The notes under the pieces: generated by a model | The model's database searches: none | Seen by the model: only the letters and a program-made list of their open reading frames with translations | Told to the model about the DNA's origin: nothing | Shown: positions 56,188-64,000 of the stretch, in pieces | How the letters are laid out: each line of letters opens with the position of its first letter | How positions within the stretch are numbered: the stretch's first letter is position 1 | Position numbers and translations under genes: made by a program | From: Haloquadratum walsbyi J07HQW2 | GTDB taxonomy: Archaea; Halobacteriota; Halobacteria; Halobacteriales; Haloferacaceae | Reading direction: 5' to 3' | Length of the DNA stretch: 64,000 nucleotides | Assembly: GCF_000415985.1 (NCBI RefSeq) | Contig: NZ_KE356561.1 | Span: forward strand, 3,035,193-3,099,192

Positions 56188-56227
56188 AAGGAGAATACGC
56201 GCGTTTTCAGGCGCGGGAGGATGTCAA
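56188..56227 (+). repeat. Orphan right end that supplies the rdfA stop codon
   Basis: AAGGAGAATA, hairpin CGCGC-GTTTTCAG-GCGCG (56198-56215), GGAGGATGTCAA (56216-56227). The TCA at 56224-56226 in this conserved edge is the reverse complement of the TGA that ends rdfA. Read directly from the sequence. Confidence 0.75.
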
Positions 56228-56853
56228 TCACTATGAGGCACTTCACATGGGCAGCCACCCTGTTCGAGTAATTCTGTAACAGAATGCTGATCACCACAAG
56301 TCTGACACAGGACTTGGACATCTAGCAACACTTCAAACTCATCGAGTGAAATTCGGTCGGTTTCACGGAGTTTCTCAATACGCTCCTCAGTTACAGATGT
56401 TGTTCGACTCATCAACCGTTGAATGCTTTCAAGATCTTTCTTAATTTTTGCCTCATCTGAGATTGTCTGGTACTCCGCGCCACGCCAGTCTTTGAGATAC
56501 GAGCGAATCGCCTGATAGGTGACAAAATCAGACTCAAGTACATCAACATTGACACCACGTTGCTCAAGCCGAGAGCGGGTATCCGTTCGAACGCCAGAAC
56601 TCACAGCATCGCTTGTCAATCGAGTATAAATTGTCTCAACAGTATTATCAACGGCTCCAGTGCTATTATCAGCAGTCATTAGTGCCTGACGTAGCAGCTG
56701 TTGATTGAAAAATGTCGCAAGATCGCGGAGACTCATCCGCTCACTACCGTCACCTGTCCATCGTGTCTCAAGATCTGCACCAAGACCCTCTAATTCATAT
56801 TTCTCAATTAATCGAGCAACCTTACTCGCAGGTTTATTATCATTCTCGCTCAT
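56224..56853 (-). CDS. rdfA: Rod-determining factor RdfA-like protein
   Basis: 209 residues: SKVARLIEKYELEGLGADLETRWTGDGSERMSLRDLATFFNQQLL at the start, a helical middle, and a C-terminal Cys-rich motif (CQTCG ... GGCPCE) that could bind zinc. This matches RdfA, a haloarchaeal protein reported to be needed for rod shape in Haloferax, and the small protein encoded next to sph1 in Halobacterium. It sits 223 bp downstream of the SMC-like gene on the same strand. The stop codon comes from an insertion-sequence end. Confidence 0.8.
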   Translation of the reverse strand: MSENDNKPASKVARLIEKYELEGLGADLETRWTGDGSERMSLRDLATFFNQQLLRQALMTADNSTGAVDNTVETIYTRLTSDAVSSGVRTDTRSRLEQRGVNVDVLESDFVTYQAIRSYLKDWRGAEYQTISDEAKIKKDLESIQRLMSRTTSVTEERIEKLRETDRISLDEFEVLLDVQVLCQTCGDQHSVTELLEQGGCPCEVPHSD

Positions 56854-57076
56854 AATTATATCTATCTCGTCATTTTTTGTAGCTAATACGTCTCGTATAA
56901 TTCCATATTCGCATCATACATGTTCGCATGGTATCATAGGAAGCCGATTTAACCGTATATAAGACCAATAAACCATAATAATCCATTATTTGCTTATGAC
57001 TTAGACCATCTATATATCGATATTGCGAAACATATGTACGATTGAGTATCGAAGGTCATAAATCGAAGATAATGAC

Positions 57077-59092
57077 TTAGATATCTGTAATCCGTGCATA
57101 CTCATCATCAATTGACTGTGCGTCCTCAGGAAGAAGTGCAACGACAAGATATTCAACATACTCAGAAAAGTACGAAATAAGTGCACCGATTCGACTAGAA
57201 TCAATTGCTTCCAGTGAGTCTAATAACATAAACGGCACAGTCTCGAATAGATCGTGCACAAGATACCCTGCGAGGGCAAAGATGAGTCCAGTGACCTCTC
57301 GCTCACTCTCACTAAGATGCTCGACAGTATCTTCATATGCGGTCCCGCTTGCGGTTGTTCGAATTACATGAAGCTCGAAGACTGTCTGTTCGACTTTTTG
57401 TCGCCCTGATCGAACTGTGCGTTGAGCACGCTCAATCCAAACGCGGTCAAGATTCTCATATTCAAGAATATCGAGAATTGATTCCATATGCGTATTAAAC
57501 TGCTCGACAGCCTCGTTCTCGATCTGGTCAATCCTTGTTCGCTCGTCTTCAAGTTGAGCAACAATATCCTCACGGTCGGACTCAAGTGCATCTATATTGT
57601 CAATTGCTGCTTCGACTGATTCAATCTCATCTGTGACCGACTGATAATCAGACTCAAGACGGTCAATTTCAAATTCAAGTTCATTAGCCTCACGATGAAG
57701 TGAGAGTATGTCTTCGAAACTTTCTGACTCAAGCTCACTGACCTCTGTCTCAAGCGTTTCAACCGTTGCTGTTAGCTCTTTTCGTTGCTCTTTGAGTGTC
57801 TCTACCTGCTCTTCTCGCCGATTTATCTCTTGTTTTACTCGATCAATCGTGTTTTTGAGATCTGATCGACGTGTCCGTTCTGACTCAATTTCACGCTTTT
57901 CGCCTTTCAACGACTTGAGATCTGATTTGATATCATTTAGTGATTGAACACGATCACTTCGGACTGACTTCAATTGGTCAACTGTTGATTCAATTTGTCC
58001 ACGATCGACTGCTGATCCACATGTCCAACATGTAACTGTTTCAGCCGTTGTGTCCTTGTCGGCAAGTAATTGATCTGTGACTGAATCTGCTTTACTGGAA
58101 CCTTCTGTATCGGTTGCTGACGGAGTAACATCGTTGCCAATACGGGCAATCACATCATATCCTCCATTCTCGAGTTGATCCTCATTATACTGGATGAGAT
58201 TCTGGAGTTGTGAAATCTCAGCATTGAGTGTTTGTCGGTCATTCCGAAGTGCGTCGATTTGCTCTTCAAGACGGGTTAGTTCTGCCGTCGGCGTGCTTGA
58301 TAGTTCTGAGAGCGCTGTCTTATTCTCTTGATGTTCAGTCTGTAGTGAATCAATGCTTTCTCTTTGTGTCTCAATCTGCTGGCGGACGGAGTCTAATTCC
58401 GATCGAGTCGATCGCAGTTCATCTAACCTTGATTCGAGTTTAGCTTCCTTCTTCTGACTATCTGCTATGTTACGACTATTTTCATCTATTTCTGTCTCTT
58501 TTTCAGCCAGCTGCTGTCTTTTCTCAGATATGTTGGATTCAATAGCCTCCTTTCGTTTTTCTAGCTCAGGTAGTCTCTTTTTCTTTGACTCGATGTCTGC
58601 TATTTTCTCATCTATCTCTGATCGCTGTGACTCAAGTGATGATATTTTACGTTTGATCTCTTCAACATCAACTGGCTCCATGATTATCTCCCGAAGGTTA
58701 TCACTACGAGAGACAGCACGACGTGCGTCGTTATTCTCAAGTAAAAATGCAAATCGTTGAGCAATATCTGGGTCATCGAGATATGTGCTACCATCAAAGA
58801 TGATATTGTCACCAGTCTGTGACACAGTGCGTTGATACTCTGTCTCACCAAGTGTTAACTCGACAATACCTTCATCAGCATCTGCTTTGAGGGTCGCTGC
58901 ATCGCTTCCCATTACTGCCATCACCGCCTGGAGGAATGATGTTCGATTCGTTGCGTTCTCACCGGTCAGCACGGTTACACCAGGTTCAATAACAACTGAT
59001 GCCTCATCAATGCCACCAATATTTTTTACATGGAACTGTGCAGCATCAGTTATTGCCTGCGGCGTAGTCATTGATGTATGTATAACAGTCAA
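57077..59092 (-). CDS. sph: Archaeal SMC-like (Sph/Rad50-like) coiled-coil ATPase
   Basis: 671 residues. The N-terminal ATPase lobe has VTVLTGENATNRTSFLQAVMA at the Walker A site (44-52): the G-K-S/T lysine is replaced by N-R-T-S. A long coiled coil (about 150-560) is interrupted near residue 357 by CWTCG, a Rad50-type zinc-hook Cys pair. The C-terminal lobe has LSESEREVTGLIFALAGYL (signature) and FMLLDSLEAID (Walker B). It belongs to the haloarchaeal Sph group, tied to chromosome dynamics in Halobacterium, and is paired with rdfA. Confidence 0.88.
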   Translation of the reverse strand: MTVIHTSMTTPQAITDAAQFHVKNIGGIDEASVVIEPGVTVLTGENATNRTSFLQAVMAVMGSDAATLKADADEGIVELTLGETEYQRTVSQTGDNIIFDGSTYLDDPDIAQRFAFLLENNDARRAVSRSDNLREIIMEPVDVEEIKRKISSLESQRSEIDEKIADIESKKKRLPELEKRKEAIESNISEKRQQLAEKETEIDENSRNIADSQKKEAKLESRLDELRSTRSELDSVRQQIETQRESIDSLQTEHQENKTALSELSSTPTAELTRLEEQIDALRNDRQTLNAEISQLQNLIQYNEDQLENGGYDVIARIGNDVTPSATDTEGSSKADSVTDQLLADKDTTAETVTCWTCGSAVDRGQIESTVDQLKSVRSDRVQSLNDIKSDLKSLKGEKREIESERTRRSDLKNTIDRVKQEINRREEQVETLKEQRKELTATVETLETEVSELESESFEDILSLHREANELEFEIDRLESDYQSVTDEIESVEAAIDNIDALESDREDIVAQLEDERTRIDQIENEAVEQFNTHMESILDILEYENLDRVWIERAQRTVRSGRQKVEQTVFELHVIRTTASGTAYEDTVEHLSESEREVTGLIFALAGYLVHDLFETVPFMLLDSLEAIDSSRIGALISYFSEYVEYLVVALLPEDAQSIDDEYARITDI

Positions 59093-60025
59093 CTGGAAAA
59101 ATATTCCCTTTATGATTTAATGATAAATAATAAATTATCTATACTAACGAAAATCACGACAGAAGACGAGTGCATCTATAATCAAATATAGCTCCTGATC
59201 ACTATTCATCTCATCCACTTAGTATGAATAAAATCTTATAACATACGTACTGTCGTTATTCCACTATATGGTACCGAGACCGCTGATGCTAGCTAAAATA
59301 AATCAAACATCCGGTTGAAAATGATACAATCATCTGATATAAATTGAAATATAAAAGTGAATAATGAATCAAATGTAAATATCAGCTATGAGTATTGAAT
59401 TAATTGATAGCGTTGAATAAAGAGCATTGTCTCTTCGGCATCAATTTAGAATAACGTATCTCCTTGTGAGTGGTCATAAGAGTATACCCACCTCCTCTGC
59501 CAGAAGTGAATCTGATATTAGATGTCAGTACCTGTTAGATCTGTATCATACTTATTATTTCTAGTATATAATTAAAAGAATCGTCGATTCTCATCAAAAC
59601 TACTTTTCACCGCATTATATGAAATTAGAATAATATATTATTTATCACACGTTTAAATTGCAGTTTTATCACTCTGGTATCAGAGATATAATCAAAGTGT
59701 GAATATCTAGACCCAATACAGCGAATATGAGATAATTAGGATTGATGCAAAACTAGTTATTTATATTTATTCGAAAATAACTGATGTATATTTCTAATTG
59801 ATGAGTCAACTGGAAAAACGATATTCCTCTATCGAAATATCTAATTAAAATAATATAATATGTTTTTATATACGCTAGAAAAAGAAGATTTAGGTTCATG
59901 TAGAAAGATTCAATTATGGATACGTCCATAATCACCAATTATTTATTTGATATTAAACGCAGGATAAATCGAGCAGAATCAGACTCCCAACAACTGATAA
60001 TCCGTTCCAGTACCAAGATACGTAT
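59093..60025. other. AT-rich gene-free stretch of 933 bp
   Basis: No gene, hairpin end or transposon edge is seen. Base composition is clearly more AT-rich than in the flanking genes, with many TAATA/TATAA runs, and the few short ORFs have poor halophile composition. The start of sph and the start of the SDR gene face away from each other, so both promoters must lie here, but too many TATA-like strings exist to choose one. Confidence 0.6.
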
Positions 60026-60979
60026 ATGAGTTCTACACCAGAACAACTTGCGGGAGTTGCAGATATTGATTGTACTGGAATGCAAGCGCTTGTCACTGGG
60101 TCAACAAGCGGGATTGGTCGGGCAACCGCAATTGCGCTTGGTCGTCTTGGTGCTGACGTTATTGTGCATGGGCGTGATGCGGCTGCTGGTGCTGATGTCG
60201 TTGACACGGTGACTGCATATGGTGCGGACGCACAGTTCATTGCTGCTGATTTCGCTGATGTCAATGCAGTCCGTGAACTCGCGACAACTGTTCGATCGGC
60301 AACAGACGGAATTGATTTATTATTTAATAATGCCGGCGGTGTTTTCCGCGACGGACGACTTACCGATTGCAACATTGAGTATACGTTTCATATTAATCAT
60401 ATTGCACCATATCTACTCACTATAGAGCTCCTTGATCATCTCAAAACTGACGCTCGGATCGTAACGACCGCATCAGCAGCACACCAAGGGGCATCTTTAG
60501 ATATTGGTCGAACTCGAAGCGTTGATGATCACAGTGCGTTCTGGGCGTATAATCACTCAAAATTGGCAAATATACTGTTCACGACAGAGTTAGCTAAGCG
60601 ACTTGACGCAAGCGAACACACAGCCACTACAGTGTGTGTTCACCCTGGCGCGATTCCTGGGAGCGGATTCACACGATTCCTTCCCGGACCATTGCCACGA
60701 ATTGTACAGTCACTTGAGGCACTTCCAGGGGTAACAAGTGTCAACGACGGTGCTGCTGAGTTATTATTCGCGGGAATATCGCCACAAGCGACTGATTACT
60801 CAGGACAGTATTTCGCAAGTCAACAACTGAAAGAACCATCCTCGGACGCGCAAGATGATGCAGCTGCACGACGACTATGGAAAGAAAGTGCGGATATACT
60901 TGATATCGCCCAGCCACTCGATAATCTAAGTGATAATCAAGAATACAGCCCAGGAGTCGATATTAATGTCACCGAATAA
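60026..60979 (+). CDS. Short-chain dehydrogenase/reductase
   Basis: 317 residues. The cofactor loop TGSTSGIG (24-31), NNAG (101-104), and the catalytic Tyr175-x3-Lys179 (YNHSKLAN) are all present, with VHPGAIPGSGF after them. The pattern is that of the retinol-dehydrogenase/WWOX-like branch of SDRs. NAD(P) specificity and substrate unknown. The last 40 residues are an acidic extension. Confidence 0.92.
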   Translation: MSSTPEQLAGVADIDCTGMQALVTGSTSGIGRATAIALGRLGADVIVHGRDAAAGADVVDTVTAYGADAQFIAADFADVNAVRELATTVRSATDGIDLLFNNAGGVFRDGRLTDCNIEYTFHINHIAPYLLTIELLDHLKTDARIVTTASAAHQGASLDIGRTRSVDDHSAFWAYNHSKLANILFTTELAKRLDASEHTATTVCVHPGAIPGSGFTRFLPGPLPRIVQSLEALPGVTSVNDGAAELLFAGISPQATDYSGQYFASQQLKEPSSDAQDDAAARRLWKESADILDIAQPLDNLSDNQEYSPGVDINVTE

Positions 60980-61097
60980 GATGAGATAATCTAACCCTGA
61001 CCTATTGGTACCGAGATAGAAGTCAATACATTGTAAAAAAGAATGTGACTCGGCAAGAGAGAGTTACAGCTATGTAGTGGCTACATCTGTATCGAAC

Positions 61098-62330
61098 ATG
61101 AACGTCAAACGACTCCAATTAGTAGTGGTGGTTATTCTGATTATCCTCGCTGCTGTTCCTCCTGCGGTAGCACAGGAGAATAATCTCACAACAATCACAG
61201 TAGAGACTGTTGATGAGGAAGGTGAGTCAATCCAAGGTGTCACCGTTACAGCAGAATGGGGAGCGGATTCAGTCTCAGCGGACACAGCGAGCAATGGAGT
61301 TGTTTTACTTGACGTTCCAAGAGGCGAAGAAATTGAGATTACTATTGCACATCCTGATTATGTCCGGAACTTCCCATATGTAATTGATAGTGCAGATGAA
61401 CAACGCATTGAGTTAGATATGTCTGAACGGTCTTCTTTGAGCGTTGGTGTCGACACAAACAGTGGTCCCATTGCAGATGCTCGGGTTAGCTTAACAATGG
61501 GAGATCGAACTGTCGCAAGCGGGAACACATCACAGGAAGGGGCATTTTCAGTAGAAACGCTTGAAGCCGGTGAGTACAGGTTAACAGTTGAAAAACGCAC
61601 ATATTATACTATCAATCGAACCATCGATGTCGATGGTGAGACGAATATTAATATCAATCTCAACACTGGCGGTGTGACGACTGAATTTGTTATCGTTGAT
61701 CCACACTTCTCACCCCCGGAGCCAGTTACCGATGCAAAAATAAGTATCTCCGGCGTCGGTGATGTGCAGACACTTGGTGATGGACGTGCTGTAGCGCGTA
61801 TTCCAATTAACACTGAGGTACCAGTAACGGCGACAAAATCAGCGTACAGAGGTATTAATCGAACACTGATCGTCAATGAAAGTGGGCAGACGAGGACGTA
61901 TGAGCTTACACGTCGTCAACGCTTGAATATTACAACTGCGAGCGATCGAATTATTGCTGGCGAATCAGTTTCAATTGATGTCACAAACGCGTATGAGGAA
62001 CCGGTCGCAGGTGTCACCATCACACGCAATACCGAAGCTGTCGGTCAGACTGATGCGGATGGTGAATTGACAGTTCCTATCCCGGATGCAGAGTCATACA
62101 GGCTAACTGCGAGAAAAGAATCGGTTGAGTCAAGACCAGTTTCAGTTCAGGGTGTGAATGTTGTCGGATCAACTGCGGAGTCAACAACAACCTCTACGCC
62201 AACATCATCAGCTCCATCGCTTATCCCTAATATTACGAATACAAGTGCTCTTTTGATAATTGGTGTTATCGCGACAATTTCAACCATTATTGCACTGATT
62301 GTTGCCGGCATATTCACTTTCCGTCGTTGA
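61098..62330 (+). CDS. Secreted surface protein with carboxypeptidase-regulatory-like repeats and a C-terminal anchor
   Basis: 410 residues from the ATG at 61098 (MNVKRLQLVVVVILIIL); a GTG at 61077 adds seven. A signal peptide ends near AVAQE. At least four beta domains follow with the pattern ESIQGVTVTAEWG, GPIADARVSLTMG, PVTDAKISISGVG and PVAGVTITRNTEA, each with a G-E-Y-x-L or D-A-x-G element (CarboxypepD_reg/PEGA-like). A Thr/Ser-rich stalk and a membrane helix (LLIIGVIATISTIIALIVAG) plus FRR end the protein. Likely S-layer-associated; function unknown. Confidence 0.85.
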   Translation: MNVKRLQLVVVVILIILAAVPPAVAQENNLTTITVETVDEEGESIQGVTVTAEWGADSVSADTASNGVVLLDVPRGEEIEITIAHPDYVRNFPYVIDSADEQRIELDMSERSSLSVGVDTNSGPIADARVSLTMGDRTVASGNTSQEGAFSVETLEAGEYRLTVEKRTYYTINRTIDVDGETNININLNTGGVTTEFVIVDPHFSPPEPVTDAKISISGVGDVQTLGDGRAVARIPINTEVPVTATKSAYRGINRTLIVNESGQTRTYELTRRQRLNITTASDRIIAGESVSIDVTNAYEEPVAGVTITRNTEAVGQTDADGELTVPIPDAESYRLTARKESVESRPVSVQGVNVVGSTAESTTTSTPTSSAPSLIPNITNTSALLIIGVIATISTIIALIVAGIFTFRR

Positions 62331-62344
62331 TCGCTTTTGACAAC

Positions 62345-63713
62345 GTTTGTTTCGTAGCGGCGTAGTCAGCTTGAGTCAACTACCCCACACCATAGTCGCT
62401 CGTTGCACTCACTTTGTTGAGGGTGGGGTGGGGCTGGAGCTTGTCAGTGAACCAACCTGGATAGAACATACAGCATCTTGTTTTGAGTCCAGTGTTCCTG
62501 ACTTGGGGGCAGCATTGACTGACACTGACACCCCTCCACTCCGACACATCTGGTCAGTGTGGAGTCGTACGTACTTCACGGCAACCGATACTGCAGCATC
62601 GTAGTCACGATGCACAGACCGACCACAGGAACCACAGCACAGGCGTTTCTCGATCAGGTTGCTACGGCTATGCTAGTATACCCACACCGAGAACATTCTT
62701 GACTGGTATACTCAGACGGAACATTATCAACAAAAATGCCATATTCTGTTGGCTTGTACGAAACTATCTCTACGATGAGTCCAAAAGCCCATTGCTGGAT
62801 CTTTGTATCGTTGCTCATTGCATTGCATCACGAATCCCACCGAGGTTCTCGAACATGATGTTATCAACGCCTCGCTCAACAGCATGATGTACGAGTTCGG
62901 TTGCACGCTTGTACAACCAGTGTTCGCTCCTCTTTGTGATCAACCCGCTGACAGATTGGAGTGTTCGATGAGCTGATCGTGTGCCACACTCTTGCAATCC
63001 ATCCCGTGTTCTCTCATACTCGTTTTTCCAGTAGCTCAATCGGTCGGCACTACCAATGATGCCTGTGCTGGTGGCGATGAATGGTCCTGTTACGTTGAGG
63101 TCTACATCAAGAACCATTCCGCTCTCGGTCTTCAACTGTTCATCCGTAATCCGCTTTTGACACGTAACATTAAGATAGCATTCACCACTGTCTCGTGTTA
63201 GCGTGGCGGGTTTCTACTCCCACCCGTCGCTTTCGAGGTACCCATCCTGCGGGTTGTCGTCGTCGTTATGTAGTTCCAAGCTGGGATACACTCAACCTTT
63301 GACCGTAGCCGGAGAAGCAACTCTGTTCATTCTTTTCGATAAAGGAGAAAAGTTCGACTCCCGTAATTAACCACTGGAGACTAATATTCTGGCTTGGATG
63401 GATTCGGTTCTTCTGGATTGTAGAACTGTTCTATCGTAGAGTCCACGGTTTGGACAGCTTGGTCTCTCGCTAACTGTATATGACCTGTCTGTAATTCTGT
63501 CTTTGTCTTTGTCTTCTCACATAGGTCATCGTAGACGAGGTCTTCTCAGGTCGCCTTTGTGATTATCTTGTCCTTTGGTTCACTCCCGTGATTCCAAGCT
63601 GTGTCGAGTGCGTACTGTTTCGCTTCACGGTATTGCGGACCGGTTTCTCACAGGGCTCGCTTTTGCTCTTCTGTCGTGTCAACCTTGAGCCGTGTAGTCC
63701 GCTGCAATTTCAT
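62345..63713 (-). pseudogene. tnpB: TnpB (IS1341-type) with in-frame stops and deletions
   Basis: Right to left: the N-terminus MKLQRTTRLKVDTTEEQKRA starts at 63713, with in-frame TGA after KRAL and after KATs (K-I-I-T-K-A-T), and a KTKTKT stretch from a short repeat (about 63495-63515). The central frame 63135-62815 has VLDVDLNVTGPF (RuvC-I Asp), GIIGSADRLSYWKNEYERTRDGL and IMFENLGGIRDAMQ (RuvC-II Glu). The C-terminus at about 62640-62409 has CCGSCGRSVHRDYDAAVSVA (zinc pair and RuvC-III Asp) in another frame. Parts between are deleted or scrambled. Not active. Confidence 0.85.
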
Positions 63714-64000
63714 CTCTATATTTGAGTGGTAGTACAACTCTAGTTATTACTTTCCCTGTTATGTCTTGCGATTATACGGGCATTGCGCTGGGTTGTTGAA
63801 CGGGTGTATCCTCTCCCTGCTCGCTTCTTGTGGTTGCTCCCTGAGGAAAGAATCTTACCCTCATTATGAATAAAAATCAGTATTCGGTTATCTGAGCCTC
63901 CTGGTATTGTACCCGCTATGACTCCTCTCTCAGTTCAGTATACGTTGTTCGCTTGTTTCAAAACAGATGAATAATACAATAATATTGGTATGCCTACAGT
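63714..64000. other. Left-end remains of the tnpB element and empty flank
   Basis: CCTCTCCCTGCTCGCTTC and CTCCCTGAGGAAAG (about 63810-63850) resemble the GC-rich blocks upstream of the tnpB relic at 50793 and between gvpA and pabA. No gene in the last 150 bp. Confidence 0.4.

Noticed and set aside
59753-59938. A 61-residue hydrophobic minus-strand ORF in the AT-rich spacer
   Set aside because: Rich in Ile, Tyr and Asn with almost no acidic residues, as expected for a chance frame in AT-rich DNA.

Overview
The window comes from a haloarchaeon. The proteins are acidic, several exported proteins carry Tat-type or lipobox signals, and there is a haloarchaeal-type gas vesicle cluster, a CrtI-type carotenoid gene, RdfA and SMC-like genes, and many IS1341/IS200-type relics. 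The DNA is unusually AT-rich for this group, intergenic spaces are long, and many proteins carry low-complexity Ser/Thr/Asp/Glu inserts. Together with a gvp cluster that runs entirely on one strand and has no gvpD or gvpE, this fits Haloquadratum (square haloarchaeon) best. That is an inference from memory of the lineage, not a database match.

Layout. 1-585: the end of a BCCT-type osmolyte transporter. 840-1480: decayed insertion-sequence DNA. 1578-6586: a folate block, with a membrane protein, a FolC-FolP fusion interrupted by an 11-bp tandem duplication, and divergent formate-THF ligase. 7223-7603: RidA. 7993-15468: twelve gas vesicle genes, transcribed right to left in the order gvpA-C-N-O-F-G-H-I-J-K-L-M. 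16277-18480: a chorismate amidotransferase pair (PabA/TrpG and PabB/TrpE). 18595-31175: a truncated TnpB, serine acetyltransferase, an ABC exporter, a LOV-like PAS protein without its cysteine, two methyltransferases, a DJ-1/PfpI protein, a phytoene desaturase-type enzyme, thymidine kinase and a YIP1 protein. 31428-40857: information processing, with a degenerate RecJ/DHH protein, Elp3, a GNAT protein, a frameshifted lipoprotein, and RqcH next to Pelota (ribosome rescue). 40970-42490: a broken tnpB. 42560-49852: small membrane protein, creatininase family, Tat-exported protein, DsbA-like lipoprotein, RNA-binding protein, thioredoxin-like protein, Lrp regulator with aminotransferase. 49890-51100: a second broken tnpB with its DUF2080 partner. 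51467-54803: a three-gene MacB-type ABC system. 54878-56149: PQQ-type sugar dehydrogenase lipoprotein. 56224-59092: RdfA and an SMC-like protein. 60026-62330: an SDR enzyme and a membrane-anchored surface protein. 62345 to the end: a third broken tnpB.

The most distinctive themes are: (i) an IS200/IS605-type fossil record with no clearly intact transposase, including several orphan right ends whose hairpin and GGATGTCAA edge are conserved although no transposase remains, one of which supplies the stop codon of rdfA; (ii) short tandem-repeat slippage, with pentamers in transposon relics and hexamers in open reading frames, plus one 11-mer that breaks folCP; (iii) conserved folds lacking their usual key residue (LOV without Cys, DCC-like protein without CxxC, RecJ-like without DHH, SMC-like without the Walker lysine). 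I saw no CRISPR array, tRNA or rRNA gene.
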